A DNA stretch of 64,000 bases from Roseiarcus sp963805295 (GTDB lineage Bacteria > Pseudomonadota > Alphaproteobacteria > Rhizobiales > Beijerinckiaceae), in the NCBI GenBank assembly GCA_963805295.1, contig CAWDTW010000088.1, positions 1 through 64,000 of the forward strand. Direction: 5' to 3'. The notes below the pieces were generated by a model, which was not told the origin of the DNA, made no database searches, and saw only the letters and a list, made by a program, of their open reading frames with translations. Both the position numbers and the translations under genes were made by a program. Below are positions 47,006 to 56,093 of this stretch, piece after piece (the first letter of the stretch is position 1; every line of letters begins with the position of its first letter).

Positions 47006-47734
47006 ATGACCGACGTCTCTATCCCCGCCGCCTTCGGCGCGGGCCTTCTCTCGTTCGTCAGCCCTTGCGTGCTGCCGCTGGCGGCGCCTTATCTCTGCTA
47101 TCTCGCCGGCGCGAGCGTCGAGGCGCTGGTCAACGAGGGCGAGGCGAAGGCGCGGCGCGAGATTCTGGTCACCGCGCTCCTGTTCGTCGCCGGCTTCACC
47201 ACGGTGTTCGTCGCCTTCGGCGCGACCGCCTCGGCGCTGGGCGCGCTCTTCCGCCAGTGGAGCCATGCGCTGTCGATCGCCGCCGGGATCGGCGTCATCC
47301 TGATGGGCCTGCACTTTCTAGGGCTTTTCCGCATCAGCGCGATGCTGCGCGAGGCGCGGCTCGAAATCGAGCGGCCGGCCGGAGCCTGGAGCGCCTATCC
47401 GATGGGCATGGCGTTCGCGCTCGGCTGGACGCCCTGCATCGGGCCGATCTTAGCCACCATTCTCGCCGTAGCCGGCAGCCGGGACACCGTCGCCGCGGGC
47501 GCCGGCCTGCTCGCGGTCTACAGCCTCGGCCTCGGCCTCCCTTTCATCGCCGCCGCCGCCGCCATCGGCCCCTTCATGCGCGCCTCGACCGCCCTCAAGA
47601 AGCAGTTCGGCCGGATCGAGAAGACGGTCGGCGTGCTGCTGATCGCAACCGGCGTCGCGTTCCTCACCGGCGGCTTCCAGAGCGTGTCGCTCTGGCTGAT
47701 CGAGACCTTTCCGCAGTTCGGACAGGTGGGGTGA
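47006..47734 (+). CDS. ccdA: Cytochrome c biogenesis protein CcdA family
   Basis: A 242-residue, six-helix membrane protein of the CcdA/DsbD group that passes reducing power from cytoplasmic thioredoxin across the membrane. The two redox-active cysteines are in LLSFVSPCVLPLAAPYLCYL and MAFALGWTPCIGPILATILA, the family hallmarks. It starts at MTDVSIPAAFGAGLLSFVSP. No partner thioredoxin gene adjoins it. Degenerate pieces of a ccdA-like gene occur at 56090-56260 and 58155-58220. Confidence 0.92.
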   Translation: MTDVSIPAAFGAGLLSFVSPCVLPLAAPYLCYLAGASVEALVNEGEAKARREILVTALLFVAGFTTVFVAFGATASALGALFRQWSHALSIAAGIGVILMGLHFLGLFRISAMLREARLEIERPAGAWSAYPMGMAFALGWTPCIGPILATILAVAGSRDTVAAGAGLLAVYSLGLGLPFIAAAAAIGPFMRASTALKKQFGRIEKTVGVLLIATGVAFLTGGFQSVSLWLIETFPQFGQVG

Positions 47735-47999
47735 GCGACGGGTGGGGGATTTGAAGAATCTGGTGGTCAAAGCCTAACGCTTGGTCCCCGCCAGCGCGCG
47801 CTAGCTTTGGGGGGGACGCCTGCCGGGCGAAGACGACGGCGCGGACGACGGCAATGCGCAAATAGCGGGCGCCGCCGGACGGTTTGGCCAACGCGTCCTT
47901 TCCGGCTCTTTCCTGCCGTTCCCGCTCGGTCCGGTACGGCAGGAGGGCGCCAAGTCCGGTCATTGGTGAAATACGCTTTCCAACGCTCTCACTCGACCT

Positions 48000-48405
48000 G
48001 AAAGCAAATGTTCCTCCGAGCGATTATCAGCCGGTGTCGACGTGCAGCGGGCGTGGCTCAGCCAGACATAAGCCAACGTATCGCGCGGGCTGATGCGCAG
48101 CGCCTCAGCAATGTGAGCCTCGGTTTCTTCGGCGTGACCGATAAGTTATCTTACCAAAACCGATAGCGGAACAGGCGTTGGCAAGATTTCGATCCTGCGC
48201 CAACGCGTCCTCGCATTCGGCGATAACCCGCGCGGCGCGCTCGGTCCATATGTCGATAAGTCCTAACCACATAGGCCCATGCGCATGGTTGGAGACGGAG
48301 GACAAGGCCTTGGTCAACTTTTCTTCGGCCGGGCTCGCGGGCGTTCTCGCCGAGAACCAGACTTTCAGAATATCCCAGAAGGGTGGGTCGCGGACATTCC
48401 GCGGC
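48000..48405 (-). pseudogene. TPR fragment of an adenylate-cyclase-type protein
   Basis: Minus-strand pieces read DPPFWDILKVWFSARTPASP, then NHAHGPMWLGLIDIWTERAA RVIAECEDALAQDRNLANAC and, after a shift near 48150, EETEAHIAEALRISPRDTLA YVWLSH. This matches the TPR segment found C-terminal to class III adenylate cyclase domains in many rhizobia. No catalytic domain is present, so it is a remnant. Confidence 0.6.
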
Positions 48406-48407
48406 CC

Positions 48408-49310
48408 CTAGCTGGCAAGCGCTCGCGCGTAACCACCTGGCGCCTGACCCACATAGCGACTGAACGCGGTGCTGAAGGTGCTCGCCGAACTATACCCGAC
48501 CCGTTCGGCGACCTCGGAAAGCGTCATGTCGCTGCGGCGTAGCAAGTCCTTCGCGACGGCCATCCGCCAGGCGAGGAGGTACTCCATCGGCGGTACGCCG
48601 ACGATGCGCATGAAGCGGTCAAAGAAGGCCGAGCGCGAGAGCGCGGCTTCCCGCGCCAGTTCGACCATCGTCCAGGGGCGGGCGAGATCGCCATGCATCC
48701 GCCGTATCGCGGCCGACACGCGCGTATCCGCCAGACCGCGCAGCAGGCCCGGCGGCGTGTCATCGCCCTGCAAGGCCCGCAGCGCTTCGATCAGCAGCAC
48801 TTCGACAAGCCGCGAGAGCACGAGATCGCGGCCCGGCCTGTGTTCGCCGGCTTCTTCGCCCAAGAGCCGCGTCAGCGTCGTGAGCCGGTCGACGCCGCGC
48901 ATGTGCACCAGCGCCGGCAGCAGCGACACAAGAAGTCCGGCGTCGGGCAAGTCGAAGACGAAGTAGCCGCCGAGCAGCCGCACATCGGGATCGCCATCGG
49001 GCCTTCCGTGGCGGACCTCATCGACCGGCGCCGCCGCCGCTTTGGGGTCGATGACCTCCGGCGTCACCGACTCGAAGCCCGACATGACGAAGCCGGGCGT
49101 GGCCGGCAGGAGCACGAAGTCGCCAGCCTCCAGCGTGATGGGCTCTTGCCCATCGACATGGAGGCGACAGCCGCCCTCCAACACCGTGCAGAAGCTGGGC
49201 TCTCCAAAGTCGGAGTAGCGAACCCCCCAGACGCCGGCGCCGCTGATGCCCTTGGCGAATACGGTTCGCGGCCGGAGCAGCGCGATGACTTCGGAGAGCG
49301 GGTCGATCAT
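48408..49310 (-). CDS. AraC-family regulator with cupin N-terminus
   Basis: The 300-residue protein has an N-terminal cupin-type domain (SFCTVLEGGCRLHVDGQEPI TLEAGDFVLLPATPGF) and a C-terminal pair of helix-turn-helix motifs (WTMVELAREAALSRSAFFDR FMRIVGVPPMEYLLAWRMAV; LSEVAERVGYSSASTFSTAF). It is divergent from the SDR gene at 49407 with a 96-base gap, the usual layout for a regulator that controls its neighbour. Confidence 0.92.
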   Translation of the reverse strand: MIDPLSEVIALLRPRTVFAKGISGAGVWGVRYSDFGEPSFCTVLEGGCRLHVDGQEPITLEAGDFVLLPATPGFVMSGFESVTPEVIDPKAAAAPVDEVRHGRPDGDPDVRLLGGYFVFDLPDAGLLVSLLPALVHMRGVDRLTTLTRLLGEEAGEHRPGRDLVLSRLVEVLLIEALRALQGDDTPPGLLRGLADTRVSAAIRRMHGDLARPWTMVELAREAALSRSAFFDRFMRIVGVPPMEYLLAWRMAVAKDLLRRSDMTLSEVAERVGYSSASTFSTAFSRYVGQAPGGYARALAS

Positions 49311-49406
49311 TTCCGGACTGTAGCCAACGAAACATGGACTCGCAACCGTAGATAGTCCGATGGCCTGCGCGTTAAAGTCGCGTCATCGAATTTGAAGGAA
49401 ACGGCT

Positions 49407-50159
49407 ATGAAAACTGTACTGATCACGGGCTGCTCATCGGGCTACGGCCTGGAAACCGCCCGCCATTTCCTGGCCAAGGGATGGAAAGTCATCGCGACGA
49501 TGCGGACGCCGCGGTCGGGTATTCTGCCGAATAGCGATCGTCTGAGGATGCTGCCGCTGGATGTCACCAGCCCCGAGAGCATCGCGTCGGCCATCAACTC
49601 CGCCGGTCCCATCGACGTGCTGGTCAACAATGCCGGGATCGGAGTGATCGGAGCGCTCGAAGCCACGCCCATGTCCAAGACGCGCGAGGTGTTCGAGACG
49701 AACACGTTCGGCGTGATCGCGATGACCCAGACCGTCATGCCTCAGTTCCGCGCGCGCAGGTCCGGCGTGATCGTCAACGTGACGTCGAGCGTAACGTTGG
49801 CGCCCATGCCCCTGGCGTCGGTCTACACGGCCAGCAAGATGGCGATCGAAGGATTCACCGGATCACTCGAGCATGAGCTTCGAGCCTTCAATGTGCGCGT
49901 CAAGCTGGTCGAGCCCGGTTATGGCCCCACGACACGCTTCACGCAAAACACCGACTTGCGTCTGGAGGACGTCATTCCTGAACCCTACGCGCCCTTCGCC
50001 AAGCCGATACTGGCGGCGTTCGCGCAGCCGGGACTTGTGACGACCGAGGCCGACGTGGCGGAGGCTGTGTGGCGCGCCGCCAACGATGACTCCGGGCAGC
50101 TGCAATTCCCGGCCGGTCCCGACGCCGTCGCGCTGGTCCGCGGACTTCATCATGCTTGA
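49407..50159 (+). CDS. Short-chain dehydrogenase/reductase
   Basis: A 250-residue SDR. The cofactor motif is VLITGCSSGYGLETARHFLA (TGxxxGxG), followed by DVLVNNAGIGVIGALEATPM, the catalytic Ser region VIVNVTSSVTLAPMPLASVY and YTASKMAIEGFTGSLEHELR with Tyr and Lys. The ATG at 49407 has an AAGGAAA site. It is divergent from an AraC regulator and overlaps the next gene by eight bases. The substrate is unknown. Confidence 0.9.
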   Translation: MKTVLITGCSSGYGLETARHFLAKGWKVIATMRTPRSGILPNSDRLRMLPLDVTSPESIASAINSAGPIDVLVNNAGIGVIGALEATPMSKTREVFETNTFGVIAMTQTVMPQFRARRSGVIVNVTSSVTLAPMPLASVYTASKMAIEGFTGSLEHELRAFNVRVKLVEPGYGPTTRFTQNTDLRLEDVIPEPYAPFAKPILAAFAQPGLVTTEADVAEAVWRAANDDSGQLQFPAGPDAVALVRGLHHA

Positions 50160-51306
50160 CCATGTTCAGTACGCGGGTCGCCCCTTGGCTCAGGCGAAGG
50201 CGGCAAGCCGGGATTCCCAGAGCGGCGGCTGGCCATTCTGGGCGGCGGCGCTCGCTGCGCTCATCCTCGCGGGATTCACGTATGCCCATGTCCTCGAGGC
50301 GGAAACGGCGCCGGTTGCGCTCGTGGCGGCTTTGCTGCTTATCGCATCGGTGTTCGCCGCCGTGCATCACGTGGAGATCCTGGGGCACAAGGTCGGCGAG
50401 CCCTTCGGCTCGATCATACTGGCGCTCTCCGTAACCGCGATCGAAACGTCGTTGATTGTCTCGTCGATGCTGTCGGGGGGCGCAGTGGAGAATTCGCTCG
50501 CGCGCGACACCGTGTTCTCGGTCCTCATGATCGTGCTGAATGGCGTTGTCGGTTTATGTGTCGTCGTTGGGGCCCTGCGCTATCGGGAGCAGACGTTCCG
50601 CGCCGAAGGCGTCGGCGCGGCGCTGAGCGTATTGGCGACGCTCGCGGTCCTCACTCTGGTCCTGCCGAATTTCACTTTGGCCAAGCTCGGACCGCAGTAT
50701 TCGCCGCCTCAGCTCATGTTCATCGGCTCCCTGTCGCTGATCCTCTACGGCGTCTTTATGTTCGTGCAATCGGTGCGCCATCGCGACTATTTCCTGCCCA
50801 ACCCGGAGAGCGGGACCGGGTCTTGCGATGACAAGCCGGCGCCGCCCTCCGGCAAGGCCACGGCAATCAGCGCGGTGCTGATGCTGGCTTCGCTCGCGGC
50901 CGTCGTGCTGCTGGCCAAAATCCTGTCGGGGCCGCTCGAGCGCGCGATCGACGCAGTGGGCCTGCCGTCATCCCTCCTCGGCGTCGCCATCGCGAGCCTG
51001 ACCCTCCTGCCGGAGAGCGTCGCGGCGCTCAAAGCGGCTTACGCCGATCGGGCCCAGACGAGCGTCAACCTCACGCTGGGCTCCGCATTGGCCAGCATCG
51101 GCCTCACGCTTCCCATCGTCGGCGGGGTCTCACTCTATCTTTCGCGCGAGCTCACGCTCGGCCTCGATGCCGAAGGGATGACACTTCTGCTCCTGACACT
51201 CTTGGTCAGCACGCCCACGCTGGCCACCGGCAGCGTTACCATTCTTCAAGGGGCGGTCCATCTGGTAATTTTCGGAGTTTTCCTGCTGCTCGCGGCCGTG
51301 CCCTAG
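50152..51306 (+). CDS. Calcium/cation:proton antiporter, CaCA family
   Basis: A polytopic protein of 384 residues with two homologous halves, as in ChaA. The alpha-1 repeat is EPFGSIILALSVTAIETSLI and the alpha-2 repeat is LPESVAALKAAYADRAQTSV NLTLGSALASIGLTLPIVGG; glutamates in both (AIET, LPES) are the transport residues. About 11 hydrophobic segments are visible. It starts eight bases before the SDR stop and is likely co-expressed with it. Confidence 0.88.
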   Translation: MLDHVQYAGRPLAQAKAASRDSQSGGWPFWAAALAALILAGFTYAHVLEAETAPVALVAALLLIASVFAAVHHVEILGHKVGEPFGSIILALSVTAIETSLIVSSMLSGGAVENSLARDTVFSVLMIVLNGVVGLCVVVGALRYREQTFRAEGVGAALSVLATLAVLTLVLPNFTLAKLGPQYSPPQLMFIGSLSLILYGVFMFVQSVRHRDYFLPNPESGTGSCDDKPAPPSGKATAISAVLMLASLAAVVLLAKILSGPLERAIDAVGLPSSLLGVAIASLTLLPESVAALKAAYADRAQTSVNLTLGSALASIGLTLPIVGGVSLYLSRELTLGLDAEGMTLLLLTLLVSTPTLATGSVTILQGAVHLVIFGVFLLLAAVP

Positions 51307-51610
51307 GGATGGAGCAAGGCGGAGGTTGGAAAGTGCGTCCGTTGATCTCCGCAAACTTCGCTATGGTTTGTCAGCGCCGCGATGGACTCCCGCTTCGGGC
51401 GGAGACCGCGGTTAGAGGAAATGCCCGCTTACCTGCCCACTTGCGCCGTTCAAGATCGCGATCCGCGACGGCAGCAATACGTCGATTGCGGGCGTTCCAT
51501 AGGCGACGACCGTAGGGTCGGTGTCCGCCCTGGGACTAAACCGCTCGCGCGGTAGGGGCGGCGAGCGAGCGGAGAGGGCGCGGGGGTAAGGACCCACGAG
51601 AAAGCGCGGC
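51307..51610. other. Intergenic region and left part of the IS91-type unit
   Basis: No gene is visible. It contains the sequence GCAATACGTCG at 51474-51484, which recurs at 54148-54158 beyond the transposase, and further GC-rich palindromic sequence near 51540-51575. Confidence 0.4.
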
Positions 51611-51651
51611 CCTGTCTCAAGATCGTGGGGTTCAACCCCATGCGAGACAGG
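51611..51651 (+). promoter_or_regulatory. Leader hairpin overlapping the recombinase Shine-Dalgarno
   Basis: CCTGTCTC at 51611-51618 pairs perfectly with GAGACAGG at 51644-51651, and inside it TGGGG pairs with CCCCA around a TTCAA loop (51626-51640). The 3' arm runs into AGGAG (51649-51653), the ribosome-binding site for the ATG at 51660. The structure could limit translation of the recombinase or be a recombination/transposition site. Confidence 0.75.
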
Positions 51652-51659
51652 AGCTTTCC

Positions 51660-52535
51660 ATGTCCAAGAAACCCGTCAGCCCGCTGCGTCAGCGCTTGAT
51701 CGACGACATGACGTCGCGCCGGTTCAGCGAAGACACGAAGAGGGACTACGTTCGCAACGTGAAGAAGTTCGCAACCTTCCTCGACCGGTCGCCGGGTACG
51801 GCGACGAGCGAGGACCTTCGCCGCTATCAACTGCATATGGCGCAGCAGCAGGCCAGCCCCTCGACGATCAACTCCGCCATCACGGCGCTGCGGTTCTTTT
51901 TCACCGTGACGCTCGAAAAGCCCGACCTCGTTCGTCCTCTGAGGACCGTGACCGAGCCGCGCAAGGCGCCGGTCGTCCTGAGCCAGGAGGAGGTGGCACG
52001 TCTCCTCCAGGCCGCGCCGAGCCTCAAGTACAAGGCCGCGCTCAGCGTCGCCTACGGCGCGGGCCTCAGGGTGTCAGAGGTCGCCCACCTGAAGGTGTCC
52101 GACATCGACAGTGGGCGCATGATGCTCCGGGTCGAGCAGGGCAAGGGACAGCGGGATCGCGATGTGATGCTGTCGCCCCAACTGCTCCAGCTCCTGCGCG
52201 AATGGTGGAAGGCGGCGCGGCCGCAGGTCTGGCTGTTTCCCGGCCAGAACCCGATCAATCCTGTGACCGCGCGTCAGCTCAACCGCGCCGTCACCGCCGC
52301 CAAAGACCTGGCTGGAATCTCCAAGCGCGTTTCTCCCCATACGCTCCGGCACAGCTTTGCGACCCACCTGCTCGAACAGGGCGTCGACATTCGCGTGATC
52401 CAGGTGTTGTTGGGGCACGCCAAGCTCGAGACGACCGCGCTCTACACCCGCGTCGCCATCAATACGGTCCGCGACATCAAGAGCCCGCTGGACCGGCTGG
52501 GCGTCAGCCTGACGAAGAAAACGCCGCCCGCCTGA
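51660..52535 (+). CDS. Tyrosine recombinase associated with IS91
   Basis: A 291-residue XerC/D-like recombinase. The N-terminal SAM-like domain spans residues 5-90 (MTSRRFSEDTKRDYVRNVKK). Catalytic residues lie in VAYGAGLRVSEVAHLKVSDI (Arg), VSPHTLRHSFATHLLEQGVD (His, Arg) and IQVLLGHAKLETTALYTRVA (His, Tyr). Such recombinases are commonly found directly upstream of IS91-group transposase genes; their role in transposition is not clear. Confidence 0.92.
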   Translation: MSKKPVSPLRQRLIDDMTSRRFSEDTKRDYVRNVKKFATFLDRSPGTATSEDLRRYQLHMAQQQASPSTINSAITALRFFFTVTLEKPDLVRPLRTVTEPRKAPVVLSQEEVARLLQAAPSLKYKAALSVAYGAGLRVSEVAHLKVSDIDSGRMMLRVEQGKGQRDRDVMLSPQLLQLLREWWKAARPQVWLFPGQNPINPVTARQLNRAVTAAKDLAGISKRVSPHTLRHSFATHLLEQGVDIRVIQVLLGHAKLETTALYTRVAINTVRDIKSPLDRLGVSLTKKTPPA

Positions 52536-52545
52536 CCACGGCCGC

Positions 52546-53754
52546 GTGGCGCGGCCTCCCCTCGAGGTCGCCGACGTCTTTCGCGCTCATGGGGCGGCAT
52601 GGCGGAAGGCCAACGCTGGTCACGCGAGCCTCGCCCAGTTGAAGGTGATGTCGGCGATCGAGACCTGTCGCACAGCCGCGCTCGGCGGCCACGTCGAGCG
52701 CTGCGAGGACTGCGCGCACGAGCGCGTCGCATACAACTCCTGCCGGAATCGTCACTGCCCGAAGTGCCAGGCGGCCGCCGCGCGGCAATGGCTCGAAGAC
52801 CGCGAGGCGGAGCTTCTGCCGGTTCCCTACTATCACGTCGTCTTCACCCTGCCGGCCGCGATCGGCGCCGTCGCGTTCCAGAACAAGGCGGCCGTCTACG
52901 ACCTCCTGTTCAGGACCGCCGCCGAGACGCTGACCACGATCGCCGCGGACCCGAAGCATCTCGGCGCGCGCATCGGCCTCACCGCCGTACTGCACACCTG
53001 GGGCTCGGCGCTGACCCACCATCCGCACGTCCACGTCATCGTTCCCGGCGGCGGCCTGTCGCCGGATGGTTCGCGCTGGATCGCCTGCAAGCCCGGCTTC
53101 TTCCTGCCCGTGCGCGTGCTCTCCCGCCTGTTCCGCCGCCTCTTTCTCGAAGGGCTCGCGGCCCTGCATGCCGCCGGACGCCTCGCCTTCTTCGGCGACC
53201 TCGCCCCGCTCGCCGACAAGAGCGCCTTCGACGCCGCCCTCGCGCCGCTGCGCCGCTCCGAGTGGGTCGTCTACGCCAAGAGACCGTTCGCCGGACCGAA
53301 GGCCGTCCTCGCCTACCTGTCGCGCTACACCCACCGCGTCGCGATCTCGAACGCCCGGCTCATCGCGCTCAACGAGAAGGGCGTCACCTTCAAATGGAAG
53401 GACTACCGCATCAAAGGACGCGACCGGCTCAAGACCATGACGCTCGACGCCCACGAGTTCATCCGCCGCTTTCTCCTGCACGTGCTGCCGAGCGGCTTCC
53501 ACCGCATCCGCCACTACGGCCTGTTCGCCGGCCCGGTTCGCGCTCAGAACATCGAGCGCGCCCGACAACTGCTCGCCGCGACGGAGAATGCGCCCCAGCC
53601 CTCGTGCGCCGGGGCCGACAGTCAGGCCGATCACCTTTCGCCTGCGCGCCGCTGCCCGTGTTGCGGCGGCCGCATGATCGTCGTCGAGACGTTCGGCGGC
53701 CCGCGCCCCGCGCGATCGCCATCCCCGAGCCGGATCAGGATCGACACCTCATGA
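52546..53754 (+). CDS. IS91-family HUH transposase
   Basis: A 402-residue protein starting at GTG 52546. It has an N-terminal zinc-binding region (CEDCAHERVAYNSCRNRHCP KCQAAA), the HUH motif in SALTHHPHVHVIVPGGGLSP, and catalytic tyrosines in VLAYLSRYTHRVAISNARLI. The C-terminus has a CPCCGG pair. This is the rolling-circle transposase of IS91-type elements. The frame is intact, so the element could be active. Confidence 0.92.
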   Translation: MARPPLEVADVFRAHGAAWRKANAGHASLAQLKVMSAIETCRTAALGGHVERCEDCAHERVAYNSCRNRHCPKCQAAAARQWLEDREAELLPVPYYHVVFTLPAAIGAVAFQNKAAVYDLLFRTAAETLTTIAADPKHLGARIGLTAVLHTWGSALTHHPHVHVIVPGGGLSPDGSRWIACKPGFFLPVRVLSRLFRRLFLEGLAALHAAGRLAFFGDLAPLADKSAFDAALAPLRRSEWVVYAKRPFAGPKAVLAYLSRYTHRVAISNARLIALNEKGVTFKWKDYRIKGRDRLKTMTLDAHEFIRRFLLHVLPSGFHRIRHYGLFAGPVRAQNIERARQLLAATENAPQPSCAGADSQADHLSPARRCPCCGGRMIVVETFGGPRPARSPSPSRIRIDTS

Positions 53755-54277
53755 CCGTCGCCATCCATCCCGCCTCGCACCGTCGATCGCCTCCGCCTCC
53801 AGCCGCGCGCCGGAACAAGAGCGCAATGTCCGCGGGAGGTCGCCAATCCTCCTTCGACCGATGCGAACGCCTCGCTCCCGCCCATCGTCGCCATCGAAAA
53901 CAGCCGCCGTCGTCCCTTCCGCTGAAAACTCCGAGCGCCGCCGGCCGCCGACGCCTCGCTCGCCAGCCGTCCGCGTTCCTCAAATCCCCATAGGCGCGCT
54001 CGAAAAACAGCCCCCAACCTCCCCGCGGTTTCCTCCTTGGGAGGCTTTCGAGCGCCGGCCCCGGCGCCTGCAGCACCGTCCGCAAAAGGGCCGGCGCCCG
54101 AAACCCTTCACCAACTGAGGCGTCAGAGGCCGCGGTCTGCTACGTCCGCAATACGTCGGTTTGCGACGGTCGGCTGGGTCGTCTGAAATGGGGGAAACCG
54201 CCCGGTCGCGGTGAATGCCGGACCTCACTCTTGGCCCTCGTTCGCCGCGGAACCTGTGCGGCCGGCGGGCGCGCCCG
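53755..54277. other. Region downstream of IS91, no gene seen
   Basis: Compositionally GC-rich, with long open frames in several directions that look like shadows and carry no recognisable motif. The right end of the IS91-type unit must lie here; the repeat GCAATACGTCG at 54148-54158 is the only marker found. Confidence 0.4.
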
Positions 54278-54600
54278 CTAATGGGGACGGTCCCGGTTCC
54301 TGGCAAGCCACAATGCGAGGTCCCGGGCGCCGAAGAGGCCGGCGAACAGCAGGAGCGTGATCGCGCCTGCGATCGCATGGGGCGCGAAAGATTTCTCGGC
54401 GATCAATCCGGCCGCGCCCGCCGTCAGGCTTGCATAGCCGAGCGCAGGCGCGACCGAAAACAAAATCCAGTCAAGCCAGTCGGGCGAGACGATATCGACC
54501 CTGCGCTGCATGAGAATGACGAAAACCTGATAGACGAGGCCGGCGAGCTCGCACCGCGGGCGAGACGAACCCCGAGCAGGGCGAGGGCAACGGACGCCAT
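54278..54600 (-). CDS. Small membrane protein, frameshifted
   Basis: From an ATG at 54600 the frame reads MASVALALLGVRLARGA, shifts near 54560, and continues ELAGLVYQVFVILMQRRVDI VSPDWLDWILFSVAPALGYA and HAIAGAITLLLFAGLFGARD, giving three hydrophobic segments. About 107 residues. I do not recognise the family. It is divergent from the TAXI gene. Confidence 0.45.
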
Positions 54601-54686
54601 CTCGACGGCACAGTGGCCGAGGCCTTGGCGCCGAAACTCTTGCCGATAGTCTGAGGCCGCCCCATGCTAGGCCGGATGGCCGACGC

Positions 54687-56093
54687 ATGAGTTTCCTCGA
54701 TCAGCTGGCGTTTGGACCCGGCCGCGATAAAAGAGCGTGGGCAAGGGGTCTCATGATGGCGATCGCCGTTCTGGCGATCGCGGCCGCGGTCCTCTACTTC
54801 ACCGTCTCCGGCGACTACGCGTTCCTGCGCGCTTCCATCTATACCGGGGCTCCTACAGGACAATATCACGCGACAGGGGAGCGGCTTGCGGCGCGCGCCC
54901 TCAAGAGGAACGGCCATTTGGCGGTCGTCGCCACAGCGGGGTCGGTCGAGAACACCGCTCGCCTCGCCGGCGAAAACGGGCGCTGCATTCCCGCCTTCGC
55001 CTTCGTGCAGGATGGCATGCCGGTTCCCGCCGACGCCGGCCTGCAGACCTTGGGGCGGCTGCCGCAACCCGAGTCGCTCCTGCTGTTCGCCCGACGCGGG
55101 CGCGCGATCGATACGTTCAACGACCTTAAAGGCGCGTCGGTCGGCATCGGCCCGGACGGTTCCGGCGCCGCCTATCTGACGCGGCAGTTAATGGAGAATT
55201 CCGATCTCAAGGGTCTCGATCTCAAGCCCTCCAATCACGGTCTCGAAGCGCAGGCGGAAATGGTTCGCGACGGTCAACTCGATCTCGCCGCGTTCGTCAT
55301 GGACGCGAACGCGGAGCTGATCCGCACGCTGGCGACCAAATACGACCTCGAGATCGTCGCTCCCGCGGACATCGAAGGTCTGGTGGCGAGAGACAAGTGG
55401 CTGCGCCTCGGCAAAATTCCAGCCGGGTTTTACGACGTCAGCCGACCGACCCCGGCGACGGACAAGCTCGTCGCTGAGGTCGACACGCTCATCATGACGA
55501 ACGCGTGCGTGCACCGCGCGGAGCGAGTGGCCTTCCTGATGCTCCTCAGCGAGGAGTTCCCGAATTTCGTTCGAGACAACCCGCCGCCCGCGGCGAAGTC
55601 TCAAGATCAGGCGCCGTTGGCCGACGAGGCGCGCCAGTTTTTCGCCAACGGCGAGCCCGCACTGGCGGACCGATATTTCCCCTGGCTGGTGAACCTTATG
55701 TCGCCGGCCTACTGGATCTATCTGGCGATGGCCATCACCATCCTTTTCAATGCGTCGAACGCTTACAGCCGCTTCAGACTCTGGCGCATCGACGCCAACC
55801 GGGAAATGCTGGAGTCCCGGCTGAAGGCGCTGACCGGTCTCGGCGCCACGCCGAAAGACGTCAAAACGCTCCCGCCAGAGGCGGTCATCAAGACGCCGCA
55901 GGATCGAAAGGCGGCCGAAGACCTCATCAAGGACCTCGAGGCGCTTCGCCTTCGCTGTCAGGAACAGCTGCGCTCGATCGTCACGCCCATGGGCAGCGAG
56001 ATGTTCTATCGGTATCAGGAGTCCCTGATCGAGGACGCCCAGGCGATGCTTGCGGACTTGCTTCGGCGGTCGGAGGGAAGCCAAGCGTCGTGA
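54687..56093 (+). CDS. TAXI-family TRAP solute-binding protein, membrane-anchored
   Basis: A 468-residue protein. Residues 20-40 (RGLMMAIAVLAIAAAVLYFT) form an N-terminal anchor. The binding domain includes ASIYTGAPTGQYHATGERLA and LKGASVGIGPDGSGAAYLTR, the TAXI/NMT1-like fold. A second membrane segment (SPAYWIYLAMAITILFNASN) is followed by a cytoplasmic-looking helical tail of about 110 residues, unlike periplasmic TAXI proteins. No TRAP membrane subunit is adjacent. Its function may be sensing or scaffolding, which is inference. Confidence 0.82.
   Translation: MSFLDQLAFGPGRDKRAWARGLMMAIAVLAIAAAVLYFTVSGDYAFLRASIYTGAPTGQYHATGERLAARALKRNGHLAVVATAGSVENTARLAGENGRCIPAFAFVQDGMPVPADAGLQTLGRLPQPESLLLFARRGRAIDTFNDLKGASVGIGPDGSGAAYLTRQLMENSDLKGLDLKPSNHGLEAQAEMVRDGQLDLAAFVMDANAELIRTLATKYDLEIVAPADIEGLVARDKWLRLGKIPAGFYDVSRPTPATDKLVAEVDTLIMTNACVHRAERVAFLMLLSEEFPNFVRDNPPPAAKSQDQAPLADEARQFFANGEPALADRYFPWLVNLMSPAYWIYLAMAITILFNASNAYSRFRLWRIDANREMLESRLKALTGLGATPKDVKTLPPEAVIKTPQDRKAAEDLIKDLEALRLRCQEQLRSIVTPMGSEMFYRYQESLIEDAQAMLADLLRRSEGSQAS

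Larger units (their letters stand above)
51480..54150 (+). mobile_element. IS91-type element with accessory tyrosine recombinase, borders approximate
   Basis: A tyrosine recombinase gene and an HUH transposase gene lie ten bases apart in one direction. IS91 elements leave no target duplication, so borders cannot be fixed by that route. An 11-bp direct repeat (51474-51484 and 54148-54158) brackets the unit and is the best visible hint of its limits. Confidence 0.6.
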
